Assembly: GCA_903910555.1 (NCBI GenBank)
Contig: CAIVZZ010000019.1
Location: 43,235-107,234 of the forward strand
From: an uncultured Gemmatimonadota bacterium
Lineage (GTDB): Bacteria > Gemmatimonadota > Gemmatimonadetes > Gemmatimonadales > Gemmatimonadaceae
Direction: 5' to 3'
Length of the DNA: 64,000 nt
Shown here: positions 8,755 through 17,698 of the stretch, piece after piece
How the letters are laid out: each line of letters begins with the position of its first letter
Numbering within the stretch: the first letter of the stretch is position 1
Translations under genes and position numbers: made by a program
The notes under the pieces: generated by a model
Databases searched by the model: none
Told to the model about the DNA's origin: nothing
The model's input: only the letters and a program-made list of their open reading frames with translations

Positions 8755-11601
8755 ATGGTTCGAACTTTGGTAAGCCGGCTCTCCACATTCGCCGCCTTTT
8801 GCGTGTTTGCGGGAAGCGCCGCGGCTCAGACGGGCAGTATTACGGGAAAAATTACAGATGCCGAGGGCGGCACGCCGGTGGTCGGCGCGCGCGTTACGGC
8901 CGTCTCCGGACTTCGTACGGCGGCGACAGTCGTCTCCGGCGATAACGGCGGGTTCAGGATCACCGGCCTCGCGGCAGGCACGTATTCCGTGTCCGTCACG
9001 CGCATCGGGTTCGAAGCCAAGCGCGTCGACGGCGTGAACGTCACCGGAACGGGGAACGTCACCGCCGATTTCGCGATGACCGAAATCTCCACCAAGCTCA
9101 ACGAAGTCGTCACGACCGTCACGCGCGGCGCGACACCCGAAAAAATCCTCGACGCACCCGCGTCGATCTCGGTCGTCAACTCGGAACAGATCACCAACGT
9201 TCCAGCGGCCACGATCGCCGACTATCTCAAGACAACGCCCGGTCTCTCGGTCTCGACCGGCGGCATGATGCAGTCGAACATCGTCTCGCGCGGCTTCAAC
9301 AACGCATTTTCGGGCGCGATGCTGATGCTGCAGGACTATCGCTTCACGGGCGTGCCGTCGCTGCGCGTCAACGTCCCCGCCCTGTTCACCGGCACGGACG
9401 ACGACATCGAGCGGATCGAAGTCCTGAACGGTCCGGCGTCGGCGCTCTACGGACCGAACTCGGCAAATGGCGTGCTCCACATCATCACGAAGTCGCCGTT
9501 CACATCGCAGGGCACCACCGTCTCGGTCGACGGCGGTGGAAATGCGATGCTGCAGGCGAACTTCCGCAACGCCGGCGTCTTTGGCGACAACAAGTGGGGC
9601 TACAAGATTTCCGGTTCGTATTTCACCGCGACGGACTGGAAGTACAACGATCCGAATGAACCGGCGACGTACCCGGTCATCGCCGGCAGCGCGCGCTCAG
9701 GCCAGACGCTGACCCGCGATTTCGACGACAAGAAATATTCGGGCGAGTTCCGCCTCGACTACAAGCCGAACGCTGATTTCGACAACATCATCAACGCCGG
9801 CTACTCGAAGATTCTCAGCGGCATCGATATCACGACCGCGTTCGGCGCTGCGCAGGTTCGGAACTGGTCGTACACCAGCCTTCAGGATCGCCTCCGCTAC
9901 AAGGGTTTCTTCGCGCAGATTTTCTACAACGCGAACAACTCCGGCAACAGCAGCTCGACCGATACGACCGGCACGTACTATCTCCGCACGGGTCTCCCGG
10001 TCGTCGACCGTTCGACGGTCACCGTTGCGCAGATCCAGCAGTCGTTCCAGATCGGCAAGGCGGCGATGGTCGCCGGCGCGGATTACATCTACACGCATCC
10101 GGTATCGGACTCGACGATCTTCGGCCGCAACGAAGGCTCGACCGATATTCACGAGCAGGGCGTGTACCTGCAGGGCACTGTGCCGCTGACGCCGAAGATC
10201 GATTTCATCGGCGCCGTACGCGGTGACCAGACGGATCGCCTGGCGGGATCGCAGTTCTCGCCGCGCGTCGCGTTCGTGTACAAGGCGAACGACAACAATA
10301 ATTTCCGCTTCACCTTCAGCCGCGCGTTCAACTCACCGGCGAGCTTCGAGTACATGCTCGATCAGGTTTCGAATCCGAATCAGGCACCCGGATTCGCGCT
10401 GCGCGCGATTGGCAACCCGTCCAAGACCGGCTGGCAGTTCGCCCGCAACTGCGACGCGACGGTCAACGCCGGCATCTGCATGCACTCGCCGTGGGTCGCA
10501 GCGGGCCCGACGTCTTTCGTGTCGTCGACCTCTGCGAATGCGTTCCCCGGATTCGTGTCGCAGCTCGCGACGATCGCCGGTGCGCTTCCCGCGTCGACCT
10601 TCGCAAGCGCAGCCGATCCGACAGGAGCGGCAAGCAAGGCCGGCTTCATCGGCCTCGTCAACAGCCTCTCGCCAATCCTCAACTCGCTGCGGCCGACCGA
10701 CGCACAGGTTGGCTCCGTGCTTCGCGTTGGCTCCACAGCCGTGCCGGTCAGCAGCGTGACCGACATCCAGCCGCTGATGGCGTCGTTCAACACGACATGG
10801 GAAGTCGGCTACAAGGGCATCATCAATAACCGCCTGCGCGTGGCGGTCGATGCCTGGTATCAGATCCGCGGTGACGTTGGCGCTCCGATCGGCCAGATCA
10901 ACCCGCTGGTCTTCATGGATCCGACCAAGCTTCAGGCGTACCTCACGACGGCGCTTTCGCAGGGACTCGCCGCCGGCGGAGCATCGCCCGCTCAGATTCA
11001 GGCGACCCTCGCACAGGCACTTCCCGCGCTCGTGCCGATCATGGCCGGGCTGCCGCAGGGTGCGCTCGCCTTCACCAACACGAAGCTCGCACCCGATCAG
11101 TCGATCATCGCTTCGTACACGAACGGTGCCGGACAGATCGACGTGCACGGCCTCGATGTCGCACTCGACTATCAGCTCAGCGATGTCTGGATGCTCTCCG
11201 GGATGTACTCGGGGATGTCGCAGGTCGTCTGGACGCAGATTGGTGGTCCGGGCAATCCGCTGACGTCGAACTCGCCGAAATACCGCGCGTCGAGCACGGC
11301 GACATACACGAACAATGCCAGCGGCTGGTCGTTCAATGGCACGGTTCGCTATGCGGACGCCTTCCCGGTGAACTCGGGAACGTTCAGCTCATATTCGCCG
11401 AACCCGGCCGGCGGCGTTTCATACGCGCCGGTCCCGGCAAACACCGAGTTCGATCTCGGTGCATCGTGGCGTCTGCCGATCGCGCAGAATGTCACCTGGT
11501 CGCTCAACGTGTCGGATCTTCTCGACACGCGCGTGGCGACATTCGCCGGCGTGCCGCAGATCGGGCGGCTCATTGCTACGCGGGTGAAGTACAACTTCTA
11601 G
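8755..11601 (+). CDS. TonB-dependent receptor with N-terminal carboxypeptidase regulatory-like domain
   Basis: Outer-membrane active-transport receptor of 948 residues. The order is signal peptide (cleavage near SAAAQT), a carboxypeptidase-regulatory-like beta domain (SITGKITDAEGG through VTADFAM, about residues 27-110), a plug domain (DYLKTTPGLSVSTGG, RIEVLNGPASALYGPNSANG), then a long beta-barrel ending in an aromatic residue (RVKYNF). This matches the SusC/CirA-like layout common in Bacteroidota and Gemmatimonadota. No SusD partner is adjacent, so the substrate (siderophore, glycan or peptide) cannot be told. The ATG was chosen because it opens directly into the signal peptide and follows GGGGTG; the frame is open further upstream but runs into the repeat element. 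Confidence 0.93.
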   Translation: MVRTLVSRLSTFAAFCVFAGSAAAQTGSITGKITDAEGGTPVVGARVTAVSGLRTAATVVSGDNGGFRITGLAAGTYSVSVTRIGFEAKRVDGVNVTGTGNVTADFAMTEISTKLNEVVTTVTRGATPEKILDAPASISVVNSEQITNVPAATIADYLKTTPGLSVSTGGMMQSNIVSRGFNNAFSGAMLMLQDYRFTGVPSLRVNVPALFTGTDDDIERIEVLNGPASALYGPNSANGVLHIITKSPFTSQGTTVSVDGGGNAMLQANFRNAGVFGDNKWGYKISGSYFTATDWKYNDPNEPATYPVIAGSARSGQTLTRDFDDKKYSGEFRLDYKPNADFDNIINAGYSKILSGIDITTAFGAAQVRNWSYTSLQDRLRYKGFFAQIFYNANNSGNSSSTDTTGTYYLRTGLPVVDRSTVTVAQIQQSFQIGKAAMVAGADYIYTHPVSDSTIFGRNEGSTDIHEQGVYLQGTVPLTPKIDFIGAVRGDQTDRLAGSQFSPRVAFVYKANDNNNFRFTFSRAFNSPASFEYMLDQVSNPNQAPGFALRAIGNPSKTGWQFARNCDATVNAGICMHSPWVAAGPTSFVSSTSANAFPGFVSQLATIAGALPASTFASAADPTGAASKAGFIGLVNSLSPILNSLRPTDAQVGSVLRVGSTAVPVSSVTDIQPLMASFNTTWEVGYKGIINNRLRVAVDAWYQIRGDVGAPIGQINPLVFMDPTKLQAYLTTALSQGLAAGGASPAQIQATLAQALPALVPIMAGLPQGALAFTNTKLAPDQSIIASYTNGAGQIDVHGLDVALDYQLSDVWMLSGMYSGMSQVVWTQIGGPGNPLTSNSPKYRASSTATYTNNASGWSFNGTVRYADAFPVNSGTFSSYSPNPAGGVSYAPVPANTEFDLGASWRLPIAQNVTWSLNVSDLLDTRVATFAGVPQIGRLIATRVKYNF

Positions 11602-11628
11602 TTGGAAGTCTGAAGTCTAAGATCTAGA

Positions 11629-11702
11629 GTCTAACGTCTGAAAACCCGCGGTTTGCGGTTCACAGCTGTGAACTGCGAACCGCGGGTTTTCAGACGTTAG
11701 AC
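11629..11702. repeat. 74-bp near-perfect palindrome
   Basis: Two 37-base arms (11629-11665 and 11666-11702) meet without a spacer and match at 35 of 37 positions. The centre is CACAGCTGTG and both ends carry GTCTAACGTCTG. It lies in the 147-base gap between the TonB receptor and the glycerophosphodiesterase. Just upstream, the gap holds several imperfect GTCTAA/GTCTGAA words. In RNA it would form a very stable hairpin, so it may act as terminator, but there is no T-run. Confidence 0.85.
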
Positions 11703-11748
11703 ACATGACCTTAGACGCCAGACCTCTCGTGGTGGCTAACTTGATACC

Positions 11749-12513
11749 ATGAACCCCCTGCTCGACCCCGCCGCGAAACTCGTCATCGCGCACCGCGGGA
11801 ACTCGGCATTTTGTCCTGAGAACACACTCGCGTCGTTCGGGCGTGGAATGACGCTGGGTGCCGACGCGCTCGAGTTCGACGTCCGCGTGTCGCGCGACGG
11901 GCACGCGGTCGTCATCCACGACGCGACACTCGAACGCACGACTGACGGCTCCGGTCGCGTAGATGCGTGTGCACTTGCAGAGCTCCAGCGGCTCGACGCC
12001 GGATATCACTTCACCCGCGATGCCGGCCGGACATTTCCGTTTCGCGGCCAGGGGATCACGATCCCCACGCTCGAGCAGGCGCTGGCAACCTTCCCGGGCG
12101 TGCCGGTCATCCTGGAGATCAAGACGCGCAACGCCTCCGCAGCGGTGAAGCGCGTGCTGACCGCGGCGGGCGCGATGGGCCGGGTGCTCGTGGCGTCGTT
12201 CGACGATAGTGCGCTTGCACCGTTCCGCGGCACCGGCTTCACGCACAGCGCATCGCGGCGCGAGTTGGTTAAACTGTATGCAAGAGCGTTGCTGCCGGGC
12301 ATGCCATCGCGCCTGCCGTTCATGGCGCTCGCGATTCCGCCCTCGTTCTGGGGAATTCCGATTCCCGTGCAACGATTCGCGCGAATGGCGCGACACTCGG
12401 GGCTGGCAACACACGTATGGACTGTCGACGACCCGGCCCGGGCGCGCGAATACTTGGCGGGAGCGGTCAACGGAATTATCACCAACGATCCGGAAACAAT
12501 AATTGCGCGTTAG
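11749..12513 (+). CDS. glycerophosphodiester phosphodiesterase
   Basis: TIM-barrel phosphodiesterase of 254 residues that hydrolyses glycerophosphodiesters to sn-glycerol-3-phosphate and an alcohol. Signature residues are visible: His15-Arg-Gly, PENT at 23-26, Glu42 and Asp44 in LEFDVRVSRDG, His57 in VVIHDATLERTTDGSG, and VILEIK in the middle. The C terminus has the family WTVDDP and GIITNDPE motifs. No signal peptide, so probably cytoplasmic. It overlaps or abuts the upstream part of the ABC exporter frame and may be co-transcribed with it. Confidence 0.93.
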   Translation: MNPLLDPAAKLVIAHRGNSAFCPENTLASFGRGMTLGADALEFDVRVSRDGHAVVIHDATLERTTDGSGRVDACALAELQRLDAGYHFTRDAGRTFPFRGQGITIPTLEQALATFPGVPVILEIKTRNASAAVKRVLTAAGAMGRVLVASFDDSALAPFRGTGFTHSASRRELVKLYARALLPGMPSRLPFMALAIPPSFWGIPIPVQRFARMARHSGLATHVWTVDDPARAREYLAGAVNGIITNDPETIIAR

Positions 12514-12571
12514 CCGAACGGGGCAGCTCCGCGTCCGCGCCTCAGACACCAGAAGCCTGACCAACAGACCA

Positions 12572-14383
12572 ATGGCAGAGCCAGTCAAGAAAAAGAAAGT
12601 CAACTACGCGAACGCGTGGGCCGAAGCAAAAGTTCTGATGCAGCGGCATCGCAGTTCGCTGGCGATCGGCTTCGTGCTCATGCTCATCAGCCGCGTGGCG
12701 AGCTTCGTGCTCCCGCGCAGCACACAGTTCCTGATCGATAACGTGATCGGCAAGAACCGCCCGGATCTCCTCTGGCCGGTGGCGCTCGCCTGCGCTGGCG
12801 CGACGATCATCCAGGCGATCACCTCGTTCGCGAACTCGCAGGTCATCAGCGTCGCTGGTCAGCGCGCGATCACCGAACTGCGCCGCCGCGTCGAAGAGCA
12901 CGTGATGCGCCTGCCGGTGAGTTTCTTCGACTCACAGCAGAGCGGCGTGCTTGTGCAGCGCGTAATGAGCGACGCCGAAGGGGTCCGCAATCTCGTCGGC
13001 AGCGGAATCATTCAGCTCGTGGGCGGCATGCTCACGGCGGTTGTCGCGCTCGTGTGGCTGTTCGTCGTGAACTGGAAACTCACCACCGCGACCATCGCAC
13101 TCCTCGCGATGTTCGGCGGCGTGATGTCGTACGCGTTCAGCAAGCTGCGTCCGATTTTCCGCGAGCGGAGCAAGATCTACGCGGAGGTTTCGGGGCGTCT
13201 CGTGCAGGCGCTGGGCGGCGCGCGTGTGGTGAAGGTCTACACGGCCGAGAAGCGTGAAGAGATTGTATTTACCAAGGGCGCGAATCGTCTGTTCAGAAAT
13301 ATCGCCAGCACGATCACCGGCACCTCAATGGTTGGCGCGTTCTCGACGCTGATCGTCGGGGCCATTGGTGTGCTGATGTCGATTGTCGGCGGGCACGAGA
13401 TCCTCGCGGGCCGCATGACGATCGGCCAGCTGTTCTTCTATATCATCCTCGTGGGCCTCGTCACGGTCCCCGTGATTCAGCTCGCCTCCATCGGCACACA
13501 GATCACCGAAGCGTTCGCCGGGCTCGACCGCATTCGCGACATCATGCAGACCCCGACCGAGGATGCGGACGATGCGAATCGTGCGCCGCTCAAATCGGTC
13601 GACGGCGACATCGAGTTCAAGGATGTCTGGTTCGAGTATCGCGAGAATCTGCCGGTGATCAAGGGCGTGAGCTTCGTCGCGAAGGAGGGCACGACGACGG
13701 CGCTGGTGGGATCGAGCGGCTCGGGTAAGAGCACGCTGATCTCGCTTATTATGGCCTTTGCCCGCCCACAGAAAGGATCGATTATCGTCGCCGGCCGCGA
13801 CTTGGGCGACATGCGTCTCAAGGATTATCGCGCGCACATGGGCGTGGTGCTCCAGGACAACTTCCTGTTCGACGGTACCATCACGGACAACATCGCGTTC
13901 TCCAAGCCGGGCGCGACGATGGACGAGATCAAAGCCGTCGCGCACGTCGCGCACTGCGACGAGTTCATCGCCGGATTTCCCGATAAGTACGACACGATCG
14001 TCGGTGAGCGCGGCGTAAAGCTGTCCGGCGGTCAGCGTCAGCGCATTGCAATCGCCCGTGCGATTCTCGCCGACCCGAAAATCCTGATTCTCGACGAAGC
14101 CACGTCGAGTCTCGATTCAGAGAGCGAACAGGAAATCCGCGACGGTCTTCGTGCGCTGCGCACGGGTCGCACGACGTTCGTGATCGCGCACCGTCTCTCG
14201 ACCATCCAGAGCGCCGATCAGATTCTCGTGCTCGAGCATGGGGAAATTGTGGAGCGCGGCCGTCACGCGGAACTTCTCGCGCGCAACGGCCGCTACAAAC
14301 AGCTCTACGACAAGCAGTATCAGATCGAGCGCGATCAGTTCATCAATCCGGGCGAAGACTACACCGCGGCGAAACCGATCTAG
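12572..14383 (+). CDS. MsbA-like ABC exporter (permease-ATPase fusion)
   Basis: Half-transporter of 603 residues: six-helix type 1 exporter domain (about 30-320) followed by an ATPase domain (about 345-585). The ATPase has Walker A GSSGSGKST at 380-388, Q-loop VVLQDNFLFDG, signature KLSGGQRQRIAIARAI, Walker B KILILDEATSSLDS and the switch His in IAHRLST. It probably exports lipid or another amphiphile as a homodimer. The start is the ATG of MAEPVKKKKV; the upstream in-frame extension overlaps the preceding gene. A second gene of the same type lies at 60657-62588. Confidence 0.93.
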   Translation: MAEPVKKKKVNYANAWAEAKVLMQRHRSSLAIGFVLMLISRVASFVLPRSTQFLIDNVIGKNRPDLLWPVALACAGATIIQAITSFANSQVISVAGQRAITELRRRVEEHVMRLPVSFFDSQQSGVLVQRVMSDAEGVRNLVGSGIIQLVGGMLTAVVALVWLFVVNWKLTTATIALLAMFGGVMSYAFSKLRPIFRERSKIYAEVSGRLVQALGGARVVKVYTAEKREEIVFTKGANRLFRNIASTITGTSMVGAFSTLIVGAIGVLMSIVGGHEILAGRMTIGQLFFYIILVGLVTVPVIQLASIGTQITEAFAGLDRIRDIMQTPTEDADDANRAPLKSVDGDIEFKDVWFEYRENLPVIKGVSFVAKEGTTTALVGSSGSGKSTLISLIMAFARPQKGSIIVAGRDLGDMRLKDYRAHMGVVLQDNFLFDGTITDNIAFSKPGATMDEIKAVAHVAHCDEFIAGFPDKYDTIVGERGVKLSGGQRQRIAIARAILADPKILILDEATSSLDSESEQEIRDGLRALRTGRTTFVIAHRLSTIQSADQILVLEHGEIVERGRHAELLARNGRYKQLYDKQYQIERDQFINPGEDYTAAKPI

Positions 14384-14395
14384 TGCGAGTTAGTT

Positions 14396-14434
14396 CTCCA
14401 AGATCACGGGGCCTTTTTGCCCGTGATCTTGGAG
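14396..14434. terminator. bidirectional hairpin terminator
   Basis: Fifteen-base arms 14396-14410 and 14420-14434 (CTCCAAGATCACGGG and its complement) pair perfectly around a 9-base T-rich loop. It lies 12 bases after the ABC exporter stop, and on the minus strand it contains the last codons and the stop of the convergent small gene. Confidence 0.75.
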
Positions 14435-14826
14435 CCGTCGTTCGCCATCGACCACTCGCCGGTGATGTCGTCGCCGGTGATGATCATCGAGATAACCGCT
14501 TCGCTGCCATCCGGCGCCGTGAGCGACAGCTTCACTTTGTTCCCCGTAACGGTGACCGAGGTAACTGGGAGCGGCGGGATACCGTCTCCGTTCACGGTGC
14601 CGCCGTACGTGCCGTCGGTCCGCTTGTCGATGCGCGTGGTAGTTGTCATCGCGTTGCCCTGCGCCGTGAGGTAGACGGTGTAGGTCCCGACCGGATCGAT
14701 ATCCTTGGTGCTGTCCTTTGAAGCGGCCGGTGCCGGCTTGTCCGGAATGGCCTGTGCTGCCACAATGCGCGGCGCCGCGCTGGCAATGGTCGCGGCGGCG
14801 GCGAGGAACAGAATTCGTGTTTTCAT
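14404..14826 (-). CDS. small secreted protein of unknown function
   Basis: A 140-residue exported protein: signal peptide MKTRILFLAAAATIASA with cleavage near VAAQA, then a linker rich in Lys, Asp and Pro, then a beta-rich domain. The domain contains GTYTVYLTAQG, DGTYGGTVNGDG and GEWSMANDGSKITGKK, a pattern of repeated strands seen in small lipocalin-like or calycin-like secreted domains. No catalytic motif is visible and the family is not recognised with confidence. The start was placed at the ATG of the signal peptide; the frame continues 65 codons upstream with no signal. Its 3' end is built into a terminator hairpin. Confidence 0.68.
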   Translation of the reverse strand: MKTRILFLAAAATIASAAPRIVAAQAIPDKPAPAASKDSTKDIDPVGTYTVYLTAQGNAMTTTTRIDKRTDGTYGGTVNGDGIPPLPVTSVTVTGNKVKLSLTAPDGSEAVISMIITGDDITGEWSMANDGSKITGKKAP

Positions 14827-14953
14827 GGTCGCCGAATCTCGGTTGAATGGTGTGTGACTGTGGCCCTGACGGTGGCCGGTAGCTTCGCAAAGTTGGCGAC
14901 GAAGCGCGTCGCGCGCCATCGTTCTGGCGGCTCGAATCGCACCATTCGCCCCT

Positions 14954-16063
14954 ATGGATGACCATAAGACACTGCTAAACCTCCGGGAGTTCGAATCGGC
15001 CGCCGCGGCGCGACTCCCCAAGATGGTTTTCGACTACTACGCCGGCGGCGCCGGTGATGAGGTTACCGCCCGCACCGCACATGACGCGTGGGATGCGATC
15101 TCCATTCGCTACCGCGTGCTGCGCGACGTCTCGCAGCGGAATCTCGCGGTGAAAGTGCTGGCCGACGACCTGGCCTTTCCTGTCATGGTCGCGCCAATGG
15201 CCTTTCAGCGGCTCGCGCATCCTGACGGCGAGCTCGCAACCGCTCGCGCCGCCGCCGCGATCGGCGCCGGAATGATTCTCTCCACCATGGCGACCACGTC
15301 GATCGAAGATGTGCGCGCCGCCGCAAAAGGCCCCCTCTGGTTCCAGCTCTACATCTATCGCGATCGCGAAGCGTCGCGCGCGCTGGTCGAGCGCGCCGAG
15401 CGCGCGGGGTGCACCGCGCTCGTACTGACCGTTGACTCGCCGCTCTTGGGCCGGCGCGAGCGCGATGTGCGCAACGGATTTCACGTTGGGCCGGAGTTCA
15501 CGGTGCCGAATCTCACCGGCGACCCGCGCGCAGCCCTCGCCGCGTCGGCCGCACACGGCAATCCTCATGGCCGGAATGAATCCGCACTCGCGCGATTTGT
15601 CGAAGACCATTGGGACGCGTCGATTTCCTGGAGCGATGTCGCGTGGCTCCGCTCGATTACCAAGTTGCCGGTGCTCGTGAAAGGCGTCGTGCGCGGCGAT
15701 GACGCGGCGCTCGCGCTCGACCATGGCGCCGCCGGCGTGATTGTTTCGAATCATGGCGGGCGTCAGCTCGACACCTCAATCGACAGTGCACGCGCGCTGC
15801 GTGAGGTCGCCGACGCGATGGGCGGGCGCGGCGCGCTGTTGGCAGATGGCGGAATCCGGCGCGGCACCGACGTCATCAAGGCGCTCGCGTGCGGCGCGAA
15901 CGCTGTGCTGCTCGGCCGGCCCGTTCTGTGGGGTCTCGCCGTTGGCGGCGCCGAAGGCGTACAACATGTGCTGCAGCTGCTGCGTGATGAGTTCGATCTC
16001 GCGCTTGCACTAACCGGATGCCGATCCGCGGCCGAACTTACGCGCGACCTCTTGAGTTTCTAA
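14954..16063 (+). CDS. FMN-dependent alpha-hydroxy-acid oxidase/dehydrogenase (lactate-type)
   Basis: FMN TIM-barrel enzyme of the glycolate oxidase/L-lactate dehydrogenase (LldD) family, 369 residues. Motifs: YYAGGAGDEVT near the N terminus, PVMVAPMAFQRLAHPDGE, FQLYIYRDR, LTVDSPLLGRRERDVRNGF, a Lys in VLVKGVV and the active-site VSNHGGRQLD with catalytic His, then ALADGGIRRGTDVIKALACGA and GRPVLWG. The LctP permease immediately downstream suggests L-lactate as substrate, but glycolate or another 2-hydroxyacid is possible from sequence alone. Cytoplasmic, possibly membrane-associated. Confidence 0.92.
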   Translation: MDDHKTLLNLREFESAAAARLPKMVFDYYAGGAGDEVTARTAHDAWDAISIRYRVLRDVSQRNLAVKVLADDLAFPVMVAPMAFQRLAHPDGELATARAAAAIGAGMILSTMATTSIEDVRAAAKGPLWFQLYIYRDREASRALVERAERAGCTALVLTVDSPLLGRRERDVRNGFHVGPEFTVPNLTGDPRAALAASAAHGNPHGRNESALARFVEDHWDASISWSDVAWLRSITKLPVLVKGVVRGDDAALALDHGAAGVIVSNHGGRQLDTSIDSARALREVADAMGGRGALLADGGIRRGTDVIKALACGANAVLLGRPVLWGLAVGGAEGVQHVLQLLRDEFDLALALTGCRSAAELTRDLLSF

Positions 16064-16099
16064 AGCGTTGTTTTTGCCCGAACCCGGAATCGAACGAAC

Positions 16100-17692
16100 A
16101 TGACCTGGCCGCAGCGCTACGACCCGATGGGTTCGGCAGTCCTCTCCACGCTCGTCGCGCTCGCACCTGTGGTCCTGCTGCTCGGACTGCTCGCGACGCG
16201 GCGAGTGCGCGCGGAATGGGCCGCACTCGTCGGACTCGCCGCGTCGATCTCGGTGGCCGTCTTTGCGATAGGCATGCCCGCGGGCATGGCGCTGCGCGCC
16301 GCGGTGTTCGGCGCGGCATACGGCCTCTTTCCGATCGGCTGGATTCTACTCAACGTAATTTTTCTCTACCGCCTCACAGTTGAACAGGGCGCGTTCGGCG
16401 TGCTCCAGCGAAGCATTGCGCAGCTGACCACCGACAAACGTCTTCAGCTCGTGCTCATCGCGTTTGCGTTCGGCGCGTTCTTCGAGGGCGCGGCGGGATT
16501 CGGAACGCCGGTGGCCGTCACCGCGGCATTGTTGATCGGGCTGGGATTTTCGCCGCTCGAGGCGTCGGGACTCTCGCTGATCGCGAACACCGCGCCCGTC
16601 GCGTTCGGCGCGCTCGGCACGCCGCTCATCGCGCTCCAGGGTGTGACGGGCCTCGACATGCACGAACTCTCCGCGCAGGTCGGCCGTCAGCTTCCCGTCT
16701 TCAGCGTGATGATTCCATTCTGGCTCGTCGCCGTCTACGCCGGCTTCGGCAAGATGATGGAAGTGTGGCCCGCGCTCGCGGTCGCCGGAATTTCGTTCGC
16801 GGTGCCGCAGTATCTCATTTCCAACTTCCACGGGCCGTGGCTCGTCGACGTCGGTGCGGCGCTCATCTCGATGGGGTCGTTCGCACTTTTCCTTCGCGTG
16901 TGGCGCCCCGCCGGCACCGAGCGCATTACGGCGCGCGAGACCGACATTCCTCGCGCGGCAATGCTGCGCGCGCTCATGCCGTGGGCGCTCCTCTGCGTGA
17001 TCGTGTTCGCGTGGGGAACGCCGCAGGTGAAGGCGTGGCTCGATTCGGTCTCGATCGGAAAATTCCCGATTCACGGGCTCGATCTTCAGGTGCTGCGCGT
17101 GCCGCCGGTCGTAACCGCGGCGAAACCAGAGCCGGCCGTGTTCACGCTGAACTGGCTGAGCGCGAGCGGCTCTGGAATCGCGCTCACGGCAATCATCGCC
17201 GGCATCCTCATGGGATGCACACCGTCGCAGATGGCGCGCGCATACGGGGGAACGCTCAAGCGGATCGGGCCATCGCTTCTAACAATTTCGGCGATGATGG
17301 CGCTCGGCTACGTCACGCGCTATTCGGGAACAGACGCGATCCTCGGCATCGCGTTCGCGCATGCCGGCGTGCTCTATCCGTTCTTCGGCACATACCTCGG
17401 CTGGCTCGGCGTCGCGCTCACCGGCTCGGATACGTCGTCGAACGTTTTGTTCGGCGGGCTGCAGGTGGTCACCGCGCATCAAGTCGGTGTCAGCCCCGTG
17501 CTCATGGCGGCGGCGAACAGCTCCGGCGGTGTGATGGGAAAAATGATCGACGCCCAGAGCATCGTCGTCGCCGGCACAGCGACGCAGACGCGCGGAATGG
17601 AAGGCGCGATCCTGCGCTACGTATTCCGCCACAGCCTCGCGCTCGTCACGCTCGTGGGGATTTGGGTGATGCTGCAGGCCTATGTATTTTGA
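16100..17692 (+). CDS. lctP: L-lactate permease (LctP family)
   Basis: Integral membrane transporter of 530 residues with about 12-14 hydrophobic helices, belonging to the LctP/LldP lactate permease family. Family motifs include FEGAAGFGTPVAV, NTAPVAFGALGTP, GYVTRYSGTDA and LTGSDTSSNVLFGGLQ near the C-terminal half. It lies 36 bases after the hydroxy-acid oxidase and is very likely co-transcribed, giving uptake plus oxidation of lactate (or glycolate). A GspF-like gene begins 6 bases after its stop. Confidence 0.95.
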   Translation: MTWPQRYDPMGSAVLSTLVALAPVVLLLGLLATRRVRAEWAALVGLAASISVAVFAIGMPAGMALRAAVFGAAYGLFPIGWILLNVIFLYRLTVEQGAFGVLQRSIAQLTTDKRLQLVLIAFAFGAFFEGAAGFGTPVAVTAALLIGLGFSPLEASGLSLIANTAPVAFGALGTPLIALQGVTGLDMHELSAQVGRQLPVFSVMIPFWLVAVYAGFGKMMEVWPALAVAGISFAVPQYLISNFHGPWLVDVGAALISMGSFALFLRVWRPAGTERITARETDIPRAAMLRALMPWALLCVIVFAWGTPQVKAWLDSVSIGKFPIHGLDLQVLRVPPVVTAAKPEPAVFTLNWLSASGSGIALTAIIAGILMGCTPSQMARAYGGTLKRIGPSLLTISAMMALGYVTRYSGTDAILGIAFAHAGVLYPFFGTYLGWLGVALTGSDTSSNVLFGGLQVVTAHQVGVSPVLMAAANSSGGVMGKMIDAQSIVVAGTATQTRGMEGAILRYVFRHSLALVTLVGIWVMLQAYVF

Positions 17693-17698
17693 GTTGAT

